From assembly GCA_963754955.1 (NCBI GenBank), contig CAVWHY010000012.1, forward strand, positions 1,054,001-1,118,000: 64,000 nt of DNA. The letters are read 5' to 3'. The translations under genes and the position numbers were made by a program. How positions within the stretch are numbered: position 1 is the first letter of the stretch; each line of letters starts with the position of its first letter. The DNA is from CAVQJU01 sp963754955. Its GTDB lineage: Bacteria > Acidobacteriota > Vicinamibacteria > Vicinamibacterales > CAVVIG01. The notes beneath the pieces were generated by a model that made no database searches, was not told where the DNA came from, and saw only the letters and a list, made by a program, of their open reading frames with translations. Of this stretch, positions 1 to 9,000 are shown piece by piece.

Positions 1-1
1 G

Positions 2-871
2 ACCGGCGCGATCGATATCGATCGCGACGGCCGCAGCGTCTGGGTGTTCGAGCGATGCGGCGGCACAAGCCAGGGACTGGCGTGTGCCTCGTCCAGCATC
101 GCGCCCGTGCTCAAGTTCGATCCGTCAGGCAAGCTCGTGGCGAGCTTTGGCGCCGGGATGTTCGTCAGCCCGCATGGCATTCACGTGGACCGGCAGGGCA
201 ACGTCTGGCTGGTGGACGGGGCGGCGAGGGACGGCAAGGGCAACCAGGTGTTCAAGATCAGCCCTGATGGAAAAGTGTTGATGACGCTCGGCAAGGCCGG
301 CGCCGCCGGCGATGGTCCCGATACGTTCGGCCCGCCCTCGGACGTGGTGGTCGCGCCCGACGGCGCGGTCTTCGTCGCCGACGGCCACGGCGGCAACACG
401 AACGCCCGCATCGTGAAGTTTTCGAAAGACGGCGCGTTCATCAAGGCGTGGGGCCGGAAGGGTACGGGCCCGGGCGAGCTCGACGCGCCGCACTCGCTCG
501 CGATGGACTCCGCCGGACGCCTGTTCGTCGCGGATCGCGGAAACAACCGCATTCAGATCTTCGATCAGGACGGCAAGTTCCTGGATGAATGGAAGCAATT
601 CGGCCGGCCGAGCGGAATCTTCATCGACAGGCACGACGTGCTGTACGCGGCCGACACGCAGTCGGACGAGAAGACGAATCCCGCCTTCAAGCGGGGGATC
701 AGGATCGGGAGCGCGAAAGACGGGAAGGTCACCGCGTTCATCCCGGATGCGGATCCCGACGGCACGGGCGAAGGCGTCGCGGCCGACGCCGACGGCCACA
801 TCTACGGGGCGCTCACGGCCGGGCAGACGTTGAAACAATACGTCAGGTCGTCGAAGCCACCGGCTCAATAG
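2..871 (+). CDS. NHL-type six-bladed beta-propeller protein, 5' end outside window
   Basis: The reading frame is open from base 2, and the residues before the first internal GTG (base 44) already look like a propeller blade (TGAIDIDRDGRSVWVFERCGG), so the true start lies upstream of the window. The visible 289 residues hold at least four NHL-like blades with the usual DxxGNVWLVD, GxVFVADG, GRLFVADRGNNRIQIFD and DVLYAADT signatures. The family includes peptidyl-alpha-hydroxyglycine lyase-like and other secreted or periplasmic propellers; the substrate cannot be read from the sequence. Five bases separate its TAG from the next ATG, so it probably shares a transcript with the ATP-grasp gene. A related propeller lies at 47597-48696. 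Confidence 0.85.
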   Translation, partial: TGAIDIDRDGRSVWVFERCGGTSQGLACASSSIAPVLKFDPSGKLVASFGAGMFVSPHGIHVDRQGNVWLVDGAARDGKGNQVFKISPDGKVLMTLGKAGAAGDGPDTFGPPSDVVVAPDGAVFVADGHGGNTNARIVKFSKDGAFIKAWGRKGTGPGELDAPHSLAMDSAGRLFVADRGNNRIQIFDQDGKFLDEWKQFGRPSGIFIDRHDVLYAADTQSDEKTNPAFKRGIRIGSAKDGKVTAFIPDADPDGTGEGVAADADGHIYGALTAGQTLKQYVRSSKPPAQ

Positions 872-876
872 CGATC

Positions 877-1863
877 ATGGCCGCGGACCTTGTCGTCCTG
901 TACGAACACCCCGAGTGGCAGAAGCCGCTGTTCGCGGCGCTCGCCCGGCGCGGCATCTCGTTCGAGCCGTTTGACGTGTCGCGCGCGTCGTTCGCGAACG
1001 ACGATCTGCCCGCCGCGTCTCTGTACTTCAACCAGGCGAGCCCGAGCGCGTATCTGCGCGGCAACACGCGGGCGGTGCCGCTCGCCCTGGCCTTGATGCG
1101 ATCGCTCGAGACGGTCGGCGCTCGCGTGCTGAACGGCGCGCAGGTGTTCGCCCTCGAGCTGAGCAAGAGCGCCCAGGCCACGCTGCTCCACACGCTCGGG
1201 ATCGACTGTCCGCGGTCGATCACGTTCAATGACGTCGGCGCGCTGAAAGCACGCGCGGGCGAGATCACGTGGCCGGCGCTGCTCAAGCCCGACCAGGGAG
1301 GCAGCGGCGCGCGCATCCAGGTGGTCGATTCGCTGTTGCAGATCGAAGAGCTCTTCGCGCGCGATCCGTCGGTGTGGCTGCCGGAGAATCTTTTCCTGCT
1401 CCAGGAATACGTGCCGCACGACCCCGATGCCGGCATCGTGCGGCTCGAGTTTCTCGGCGGCGAGCTGCTGTACGCCATGCGGGTCAAGACGCACGGACGC
1501 TTCAACCTGTGTCCGTCGCCTGTCTGCAACCCGGACGAGGGCGGCGGGGTTTGTGAAGTGCCGGAACTCGCCGCGGCTCCCCCCGTGGAGTTCTCGGCGT
1601 ACCCGGAGGTGCCGCGCGACGCTGTCGAGACCGCGAAGCGAATCGTGCGCGCTGCGAAGCTCGACGTGGGCGGAATCGAGTATCTGGAAAGCGGCGACGG
1701 CCGTCGCGTGTTCTACGACATCAACGCGAACTCGAATCTGCGGCCATCGGTCGCCGCGGCTTTCGGATTCGATCCCTTCGAGCGGGTCGTCGATTTTCTC
1801 GAGCGGCACTTGCAGCAGCGTCGTGCAACCCTCAGCATGACGCCCGGCACGGTCGTACACTAG
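877..1863 (+). CDS. RimK-like ATP-grasp domain protein
   Basis: A 328-residue protein starting at ATG 877, five bases after the preceding stop. The N-terminal part looks like a pre-ATP-grasp Rossmann region (LVVLYEHPEWQKPLFAALARR). The middle has the ATP-grasp nucleotide loop PALLKPDQGGSGARI and a LLQEYVPHD segment, and the C-terminus has the metal- and phosphate-binding signature YDINANSNLRPSV, which is like the RimK/glutathione synthetase D-x-N-x-N. Such enzymes ligate a carboxylate to an amine or thiol through an acyl-phosphate. The substrate is unknown. The conserved ending and full length suggest an intact enzyme. A cytochrome c gene follows 10 bases later in the same apparent operon. 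Confidence 0.82.
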   Translation: MAADLVVLYEHPEWQKPLFAALARRGISFEPFDVSRASFANDDLPAASLYFNQASPSAYLRGNTRAVPLALALMRSLETVGARVLNGAQVFALELSKSAQATLLHTLGIDCPRSITFNDVGALKARAGEITWPALLKPDQGGSGARIQVVDSLLQIEELFARDPSVWLPENLFLLQEYVPHDPDAGIVRLEFLGGELLYAMRVKTHGRFNLCPSPVCNPDEGGGVCEVPELAAAPPVEFSAYPEVPRDAVETAKRIVRAAKLDVGGIEYLESGDGRRVFYDINANSNLRPSVAAAFGFDPFERVVDFLERHLQQRRATLSMTPGTVVH

Positions 1864-1872
1864 GCCCATCAA

Positions 1873-2762
1873 ATGAGACCCCGCCAGTTCGGCGCGGCGG
1901 CGTGCGCGGTCGTGCTGGCCGCTTCGTTTCCACAGGCCGGACAGCTGCGGTCCGTGGCGTCCGGCGTGTACTCGGCCGCACAGGCTGCGCGCGGCGAGAC
2001 GATCTACCGCGCCCAGTGCGCCGACTGTCACGGCCGCGCGCTGGAAGGCACCATCGGTCCTCCGCTCGCCGGCGACAGCTTCCTCGCGGCCTGGAGCGCG
2101 CGTCCCCTCACCGACATCGTCGACAGGATTCAGAAGACGATGCCCTTCGAGAAGCCGGGAAGCCTGTCGCGCCAGCAGTCGGCGGATCTTCTGTCGTTCA
2201 TGCTGCAGGCGGGCAAGTTCCAGCCGGGAGCCGCCGAGCTCGACGAAGGCGTGCTGGCGAAGATCGCGTTTCCCGCGGTGAGCCCATCGTCCAGTGCCGC
2301 CGGCGCCCCGGCGCCCGAAGGGAACCTCGCGGAGCTCATGCGGGCTATCGCGTTTCCGAACGCCAACATCATTTTCAACCTCCAGGTGAAGGACCCGGCG
2401 GCGGCGCGGACCAGGCCGCTCGCGACCTCGCCGTTTGACTACGTCGAGTGGGGCTCCACCGTGTACCCGGGCTGGCTCGCCGTCGATCAGGCCGCGGTGG
2501 CGTTGACGGAAACCGCGCCGCTGCTGCTGACGCCAGGCCGGCGTTGTCAGAACGGCAAGCCGGCCCCGGTCGATCGCGCCGACTGGAAGCAGTACGTGGC
2601 GGCGCTGGCCGACGCGGGCAAGCTTGCGCGTCAGGCCTCGCGCGCGAGGAAGCTCGACGCGTTCGGCGAAGTCAGCGAGAAGCTGAACGACGCGTGCACG
2701 AACTGCCACAAGGTGTACCGCGACAAGGGCGGCGCGGAAGGCAGCGGAGTGTCCAGGTGTGA
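1873..2762 (+). CDS. Exported diheme cytochrome c (3' end frameshifted)
   Basis: ATG 1873 opens a protein with a short hydrophobic export signal (residues about 7-24). Two heme c motifs follow: CADCH at residues 49-53, in a typical class I cytochrome c context (GETIYRAQCADCHGRALEG), and CTNCH at 275-279, followed by KVYRDKGGAEGSG. It is probably a periplasmic electron carrier. The natural end is disturbed: in the initial frame no stop occurs after residue 285 and the frame runs through the next genes. The TGA at 2760-2762 lies in a neighbouring frame a few codons after the second heme motif, so a single-base indel near 2750 is likely. The next gene has its own AGGAGG ribosome-binding site at 2767-2772. 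Confidence 0.8.
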
Positions 2763-2779
2763 CGTGAGGAGGTTGCATC

Positions 2780-3487
2780 ATGCGCCGGATTCTCATGACG
2801 CTGGCGGCGTTGGTTCTCCTGGTCTGCCCTGTCGTCGTTCGCGCAGGAGTGGGTCCAGTACGCGAGCAAGGCGGATCTGTTCGGCGTCAATTTTCCGAGC
2901 CGAGCCAAAGGTGCAGGACATCGCCTACACCACGGAGTTCGGCATCACGCTGCCGGGGCATGTCTACACCGCGGAGCAGGGGCAGAGCCGCTACTCGGTC
3001 ACCGCCGTCGACTTGAAGGACGCCGAGAAGATCCACGGCGGAGCGCGCCGCCCAGTGCAAGGCGAAGGGGGGCGAAGGCGACGCCTGCACGAACGACTGG
3101 CGGGCCGACGTCCAGGGCTCGATGATTTTCGCGTCGTGGAAGTTCCTCCAGCGAAACGCCAAGGTGACGCATTTCGGGTGGAGCGTGGTGGATCAGGTCG
3201 AGGGCCTGCGGCTGCAGCTCACCAACGCGGACGGCTCGAGAACGTTCGCGGAGATCCACCGGCACGGCACTCACCTCTACATCCTCGAGGCGACCGTGCC
3301 GCCGCGAGCGCCGGCACCCGGATTGTTTCAGCAGTCGCTCATGTTCATCGACGAAGAAGGCAGGTCGATTCGCTACCGATCGATCTACACGACCGGATAC
3401 TCGGAGGGATGGCGATTCCCCGCGCCCGATCCGCCGCGCGCGGGGGGACCGCCCGCTCCGCCGCCGCCGGCCGCGAGCCCGAGGTAG
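2780..3487 (+). CDS. Exported protein of unknown function, several frameshifts
   Basis: The start ATG 2780 is preceded by a strong GAGGAGG (2766-2772). The protein can be followed only by changing frame near 2820, 2905 and 3040. The pieces are MRRILMTLAALVLL (signal peptide), ALSSFAQEWVQYASKADLFG, VQDIAYTTEFGITLPGHVY, AAQCKAKGGEGDACTNDWR and then an undisturbed C-terminal half from about 3047 to the TAG at 3485-3487. The tail is Pro/Ala-rich. The assembled length is about 235 residues and a periplasmic location is likely. No function is recognised. Four frame changes in 700 bases with coherent protein in each piece point to sequence errors more than to decay. Confidence 0.6.
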
Positions 3488-3536
3488 CGTCCGCCTTCAG
3501 GCGGACGTGTGCCGGCCGGCTGACGCCGGCCGCTAC
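3484..3536. repeat. Cloverleaf-like REP element
   Basis: A compact dyad element directly at the end of the preceding gene. An outer arm GTAGCG (3484-3489) pairs with CGCTAC (3531-3536). It encloses two perfect 8-bp hairpins: CGTCCGCC/GGCGGACG (3488-3495 with 3500-3507, loop TTCA) and CGGCCGGC/GCCGGCCG (3513-3520 with 3525-3532, loop TGAC). The outer arm overlaps the first hairpin by two bases, so the two folds compete there. This is the architecture of bacterial interspersed REP/BIME elements. It may also act as a terminator or mRNA end stabiliser. Confidence 0.6.
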
Positions 3537-3562
3537 GTGCTGGACGTTCAAGGAGACGCATC

Positions 3563-4006
3563 ATGCTGGCGAAATCGTTGACGATTGCGGCTCTCTGCGC
3601 GCTGTGCGCCGTCGTGTCCGTTCGCGCGCATCATTCTCATGGCAACTACGATCTCACCACGTGGACGACGATGAACGGCGAGGTCAAGGAGGTCCACCTG
3701 CTCGTCCCGCACTCGTGGATCTACCTGGACGTGAAGGACGACAAGAACCAGGTCACCACGTGGGCGCTCGAAGCGACCGGTCCCTCCGGTCTCACGAAGG
3801 TGGGCGTCAAGCGCGAAGACGTGAGGCCGGGCGACAGCATTCGGGTCCGCTGTCACCTGCTGAAGGACGGCTCGAACGGCTGCCTGCTCGGTTACGTGAC
3901 GCCGACGCACGGCGACGTCGCGCGGGGGCACGGCGTCGAGCGAGACTGGGACGGCGACGGCGGCGCCGGGTTCAACACCGCCGCCCCCGTGGCGACGCCT
4001 CGCTGA
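3563..4006 (+). CDS. DUF6152-like exported protein
   Basis: A 147-residue protein with a clear ribosome-binding site (AAGGAGAC, 3550-3557). It has a signal peptide (residues 1-22, cleavage after VSVRA) and a short conserved domain beginning HHSHGNYDLTTWTTMNGEVKEV and continuing HSWIYLDVKDD. This His-rich start, followed by an OB-like beta fold, matches the DUF6152 type of periplasmic protein common in Acidobacteria and Proteobacteria. Function is unknown. The C-terminal tail is Gly/Asp-rich. It is the last gene of the operon-like series beginning at the window edge. A REP-like repeat starts 13 bases after its stop. Confidence 0.75.
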   Translation: MLAKSLTIAALCALCAVVSVRAHHSHGNYDLTTWTTMNGEVKEVHLLVPHSWIYLDVKDDKNQVTTWALEATGPSGLTKVGVKREDVRPGDSIRVRCHLLKDGSNGCLLGYVTPTHGDVARGHGVERDWDGDGGAGFNTAAPVATPR

Positions 4007-4018
4007 AGCGACGCCGCG

Positions 4019-4047
4019 CTGAAGTAGTGCAGGCCTTCAGGCCCGCC
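4019..4047 (+). repeat. 29-bp REP-like repeat, copy 1
   Basis: Twenty-nine bases beginning CTGAAGTAGTGCAGG and containing GGCCTTCAGGCC, a short hairpin with a TTCA loop. An exact copy in inverse orientation lies at 61018-61046. Both copies sit at the 3' ends of genes. Confidence 0.6.
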
Positions 4048-4224
4048 GTCTTTTTCGCGGCGTTCGACACACGAAACCCGCCGCGTCGACATCAACAACC
4101 GTGCGGCCGCGCATCGGGACATCACCTCTCCGCTCGGGGATGGCGTTTGCCGCATCTTACAACCGACAAGAGTCAGAGCAGAGGGAAAGCCGGTGCTAGG
4201 ATCGGTACGACATTTTGGTTGATC

Positions 4225-5454
4225 ATGCTGGAGAAGACGATCAGCGTCATCCTCGCCGGCGGCATCGGCTCACGGCTGAACCCGTTGACGGGCGAGCGCG
4301 CCAAGCCGGCCGTCCCCTTCGGCGGCCGATACCGCATCATCGATTTCACGCTGAGCAACTGCCTGCACTCCGGCCTCCGTCAGATTCTCGTGCTGACGCA
4401 GTACAAGTCTCACTCTCTTCAGAAGCACCTGCGGGACGGATGGTCCGTCTACAACCCTGAACTGGGCGAATACATCACGCCGGTTCCTCCGCAGATGCGC
4501 ACGGGCGAGTCCTGGTACACCGGTACCGCCGATGCGATTCACCAGAACCTCTACCTGCTCGAGCGCAGCGGAGCCGAATGGGTGCTCATCCTCGCCGGCG
4601 ATCACATCTACCGCATGGACTACGCGGCGATGTTGAAGTACCACCGCGATTCCGGCGCCGAGGCCACGGTGGCCTGTCTGACCGTCGACCTGGATGAGGC
4701 GAGATCCTTCGGGGTGATGACGGTCGATGCCGACGACCGAATCACCTCGTTCCGCGAGAAGCCCGAGCATCCGGGGGCCATTCCCGGCGACTCCGACCAC
4801 GCGCTGGCGTCCATGGGCGTGTACGTGTTTCCGGTCAAACTCCTGATCGATCTCCTGCGGCGGGACAATGCGGCCGCCGCATCCACGCACGATTTCGGCA
4901 AGGACATCCTGCCGACGATTGTGCCGAGCCACCGCGTCGTGGCGTACCGCTTCGGCGGCATGTATGGGCGCGTCACCGCCGATCGCTACTGGCGCGACGT
5001 GGGAACGCTCGACGCGTACTACGAAGCCAACATGGACCTGCTGAAGCCGGTCCCGCCGATCGATCTCTATCAGGGCGACTGGCCCATCCGGACGTACGAG
5101 GGTCAGCATCCGCCGGCGCGCAGCGTGCCGGGCCGATCGGGGCGAGAGGCAGAAATTGTCAACTGCATGCTCGCGTCCGGCACCCTCATCGTCGGCGGCA
5201 CCCTGCGGCACACGATCCTGTTTCCGAGCGTCAGGGTGGAACAGGGAGCGGTGGTCGAGCATTCTCTGCTGTTCGAGGGCGTCATCGTCGAGGAAGGCGC
5301 GCACCTGCACCGTTGCATCGTAGACAAGGACGTGACGATACCAGCCGGCGAGCGGATTGGTTTCGATCGAGCGGCGGACGCCGCGCGCTTCACCGTTTCC
5401 GAGAGCGGCATCGTCGTAATCCCGAAGAGCTACTGCTTCAGCGCGCGCGCCTGA
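4225..5454 (+). CDS. glgC: Glucose-1-phosphate adenylyltransferase (ADP-glucose pyrophosphorylase)
   Basis: A 409-residue cytoplasmic enzyme making ADP-glucose from ATP and glucose-1-phosphate, the first committed step of bacterial glycogen synthesis. The N-terminus carries the nucleotidyltransferase signature GGIGSRLNPLTGERAKPAVP followed by GGRYRIIDFTLSNCLHSG. Further family hallmarks are LAGDHIYRMDY, FREKPEHP and RDVGTLDAYYEAN. The C-terminal third is a left-handed beta-helix (SGTLIVGGTLRHTILFPSVR). Length is close to the roughly 410-430 residues usual for GlgC. The ATG at 4225 was chosen because it starts the conserved LEKTISVILAGG. The same frame is open far upstream only because the preceding genes are frameshifted. 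It lies upstream of a cyclic glucan synthase gene, so this is a glucan metabolism neighbourhood. Confidence 0.95.
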   Translation: MLEKTISVILAGGIGSRLNPLTGERAKPAVPFGGRYRIIDFTLSNCLHSGLRQILVLTQYKSHSLQKHLRDGWSVYNPELGEYITPVPPQMRTGESWYTGTADAIHQNLYLLERSGAEWVLILAGDHIYRMDYAAMLKYHRDSGAEATVACLTVDLDEARSFGVMTVDADDRITSFREKPEHPGAIPGDSDHALASMGVYVFPVKLLIDLLRRDNAAAASTHDFGKDILPTIVPSHRVVAYRFGGMYGRVTADRYWRDVGTLDAYYEANMDLLKPVPPIDLYQGDWPIRTYEGQHPPARSVPGRSGREAEIVNCMLASGTLIVGGTLRHTILFPSVRVEQGAVVEHSLLFEGVIVEEGAHLHRCIVDKDVTIPAGERIGFDRAADAARFTVSESGIVVIPKSYCFSARA

Positions 5455-5625
5455 CGCGCATTTGTACAACCGCTGACCTGAAATACTGCAGGCGTGCGGT
5501 TCTGGGGAGCCCTGTTCAGTTTGTTTTTGCCCGGCAACCCCACTGCAGACATAGGAATCGCTCTTGCAGCACAGCCTTGTCAGTGATCAACCGCTGAGCA
5601 TGCATCCACAACGCTGAGGTGGAAT

Positions 5626-5824
5626 GTGCGATTCATCAATCTGTTTCTGATCGGCTATTGCGTGCTGATTGCTGGGCTGTGCCTGGCGATGTGGCAGCTC
5701 GGCGTGCTTCAGGCACGTTGCCCCGATCTGGCTCGGCATCGGCGTTCTGGTCGCCGTCGGTCTGGGGATCATGATGTCGGTCCGGTCAGGGAAGCCCACG
5801 ATTACCGAGGAGGTCGATAGATGA
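5626..5824 (+). CDS. Small two-helix membrane protein, frameshifted
   Basis: A short gene with a GTG start at 5626 preceded by GAGGTGG. The first hydrophobic helix reads MRFINLFLIGYCVLIAGLC. Near 5710 the frame must shift to keep a membrane-like sequence: HVAPIWLGIGVLVAVGLG, then MMSVRSGKPTITEEVDR, ending at TGA 5822-5824. That stop overlaps the ATG of the next gene (ATGA), which supports the shifted frame as the natural one. About 65 residues with two predicted membrane segments. No function is recognised. Confidence 0.55.
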
Positions 5825-6018
5825 CCCTGTCACCACAACGGACTATCCGCCCGGCCCCGGCCCCGCAGCCCGTGCCGCTGCCGCGATGCACGAACTGCGG
5901 CGGCGCGAAGACCGAGGCCGTCACGACCATGCGCCGCCATACCTGCCACGCCGACGAATGGTATCGCTGCGATGAATGCGAGTACGTGTTCAGCGTTTCG
6001 CAAATGGGCGAGTCGTAG
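5821..6018 (+). CDS. Small zinc-ribbon-like protein
   Basis: A 65-residue protein whose ATG overlaps the preceding stop (ATGA), implying translational coupling. It has two CxxC knuckles, CTNCGG at about residues 22-27 and CDEC at about 51-54, with a His-Thr-Cys-His segment between, as in a zinc ribbon. The N-terminus is Pro/Ala-rich. Such small ribbons are often nucleic-acid or protein adaptors, but no specific role can be assigned. The stop lies 20 bases before the start of the glucan synthase gene. Confidence 0.65.
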   Translation: MTLSPQRTIRPAPAPQPVPLPRCTNCGGAKTEAVTTMRRHTCHADEWYRCDECEYVFSVSQMGES

Positions 6019-6038
6019 CGTCTGCGGCGCCGGACGCG

Positions 6039-9000
6039 ATGCGTGATTTGTTTGGACGTTTCCGCCGCGCCGCCGTTCCCGAGCCGCCGCTCCGCGACGA
6101 ACTGCTCAGCATCGAACGACTCGAGGAGCGAGCCAAGTCACTAGCCGCCAGGTTCACCGTTGCCCCGTTACGGCAGCGCGTGAACCGCGTATTTCCGCGC
6201 CTGCGCGACAACACACGCGTGCTGCGTGCCACGTACGCCGTGCTGGCCGACGACGTTCATCGCGGACAGCTCGTCATGGCGGCGGCCGAATGGCTCCTCG
6301 ACCATTTCCACCTGGTAACGGCCGAGATTCGGGCCATCCGGCAGAATCTTCCGCACGCGTACTACCGCGAGCTTCCCCGGCTGCCGCAGCGGCAGTGGGC
6401 CGGGCACACGCGCATCTACGCGATGGCTCTCGAGCTCATCCGGCACAGCGACAGCCGCCTGGACCGTTCGCAGCTCGTCCGGTTCATCAAGAGCTACCAG
6501 TCGGTGGCGCCGCTCACCATCGGCGAGCTCTGGGCGTGGCCGAGCATCCTGAAACTCGCCCTGATCGAGAATCTTCGCCGGCTCGCCGAAGAGATGATGG
6601 AGGCACGGACCGCGCGGCTCGCGGCGGATGCGGCCGTCAGCGAATGGGAGGCAGGCGCTCAACCGTCGCCAACTGCCGCGCCGCCCGATCTGGCGTACGT
6701 GGTTCGGCTGCTTCAGCGGGCGCGCGAATACGGCCAGCGCCTGCCGGCCCTGCACAGCGCGATCGAAGCGCACCTGGCGGCAATGAATCTGACCGCCGAG
6801 GACGCGATCCGCGGCGAGCATCAGCGTCAGGCCGCGGCGCAGGTCTCGGTCGCCAACGTGCTCACGAGCCTGCGGCTCTGCTCGACCCTGAACTGGAGCG
6901 ACTACTTCGAAACAGTCAGCCTGGTCGAGCAGGTGCTGCGGCGCGATCCGGCCGGCGTGTACGGCTCGATGGACTTCCTGAGCCGGGACCGGCAGCGGCA
7001 GGCCGTCGAGGAACTGGCGGCGCCGACGGGAGAGGCCCAGGTGGGCGTCGCGCTGAGAGCCCTCGAAAGCGCCCGTCAGGTCGTCCGAAGCCGGGTCGAT
7101 GAGCGATCGCGCCGCGCACGTGGGTTACCACCTGGTCGGCGGGGGCCGGCCGCGATCTCGAAGCCGATATCGGATACCGGCCGCGGCGCGGCGAAGCGCG
7201 TGAAGCGCCTGGTCCTCGGTGCGCCCGCCGCCTTCTACCTTGGATCGGTCGGCGTGCGTCACGGCCCTGCTGGTCGTGCTCGGGGCGGCCTACGCACATC
7301 GGCAGGCGGGGACCGTCGGCCCGTGGTTCTGGGTCGGCATGATCGCGCTGCTGGTGGTGCCGGCCAGCGACATTGCGATCAGCCTGATTCAGCGGCTGGT
7401 CGCGCTGCTCGTTCTGCCGCAACGCCTCCAGCGCCTCGAGCTCGGCGGCGATCTGCCGCCTGACGCGCGGACGATGGTGATCGTGCCGGTGCTGCTCACC
7501 ACCGTTCCCGACATCGAAGACCTGCTCGACCGGCTGGAGGTGGCGGCGTTCGCGAACATGGATCCCGTCATTCATTTCGCCATCCTCAGCGATTTCGTTG
7601 ACGCGCCCGAACGCGACATGCCGGAAGATGCCGCGCTGCTCGAGGCCGCGCGCGCCGGAATCGAAACGCTGAACGAGCGCCATGGCTCGCCCGCCGAGAG
7701 CCGGTTCTTTCTCTTTCACCGGGCGCGGCAATGGAACGAACGCGATCAGGTCTGGATGGGCTGGGAGCGCAAGCGCGGGAAAGATCGAGGAGTTCAACAG
7801 GCTGCTGCGAGGGTCCGCCGGAGACGAGCTTCGAAGTACAGATCGGGACGCCCCACATCCTTCCGTCGGTGCGTTATTGCCTCACGCTCGATTCGGATAC
7901 GCGCCTGCCGCGTGACACGGCCAGGAAACTCCTGGGCATCATCAGGCACCCGCTCAACCGGGCGCGAATCGATCCGGTGTCGCGCCGGGTCACCGAGGGA
8001 TACGGCATCCTGCAGCCGCGCGTCAGCGTCACGATGGCGAGCGCCGCCGGCTCGCTGTTCGCCCGCATTTACGCCGGCTACACGGGCGTCGATCCCTACA
8101 CCACGGCCGTGTCGGATCTCTATCAGGATCTGTTCGGCGAGGGGATCTTCACCGGCAAAGGCCTCTACGATGTCGACGCGTTCGCGGCGGCCCTCGAGAA
8201 CCGCGTCCCCGAAAACGCGGTCCTTTCCCACGATCTCTTCGAGGGTCTCTTTGCGAGAACCGCGCTCGTATCGGACATCGAGGTCGTGGACGACTATCCG
8301 TCGAGCGTCCTCGCCCACGCGAGACGACAGCACCGATGGGTCCGGGGAGACTGGCAGATCCTGCTCTGGCTGTTCCCGTTCGTGCCGACGCGGACCGGGC
8401 TGGAGCGCAACCGTCTGCCGCTCATCTCGCGATGGAAGATTCTCGACAACCTGAGGCGCAGCCTCGTCGCGCCCGCCGACAGTCGCCCTGTTCCTGCGCG
8501 GGCTGGACGGTCCTGCCCGGCAGCCCGCCGCGTCTGGACGCTGGCCGCTCTGGCGGCGCTGGCGTTCGGGCCGTTGCTGTGGCTCGTCGAAATCGTTGCT
8601 GGCTCCGCGGCCGTGGCAGCCCTGGGCCGTGCTGGCGCGCGACCTTGTGGACGACGTGAAGACCGCGCTGGCGCGTGCGTGGCTGCAGCTGACGTTTGTC
8701 GCATACCAGGCCTGCCAGATGACGCATGCCATCGCGATCACGATCGCGCGCGTGGCGGTCACGCATCGCAAGATGCTCGAGTGGCAGACGGCCGCGACCG
8801 TGGCGTCGCAGCACGGGCCGGCCGCGCGCAACGGCACGCGCTGGTTCGTGAGGCAGATGCTGGTCAGCCCGCTGTTCGCGGCCGTCGCGCTGATCGTCGT
8901 GAGCGCTGCGCCAGCCGGGCGCGCTGCCGGCGGCCTTCCGATCCTGCTGCTGTGGATCGCGGCGCCGCTGCTGGCACACTGGCTCAGCCAGCCGGTCGTG

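Noticed and set aside
865..2796. A 643-codon open frame on the minus strand
   Set aside because: It mirrors the ATP-grasp and cytochrome genes, is Arg/Ala/Gly-rich with no domain, and reflects the high GC of the opposite strand.
1873..5454. A 1,193-codon single protein joining cytochrome c and GlgC
   Set aside because: The middle part is out-of-frame translation of two other genes; the join exists only because frameshifts removed the intervening stops.
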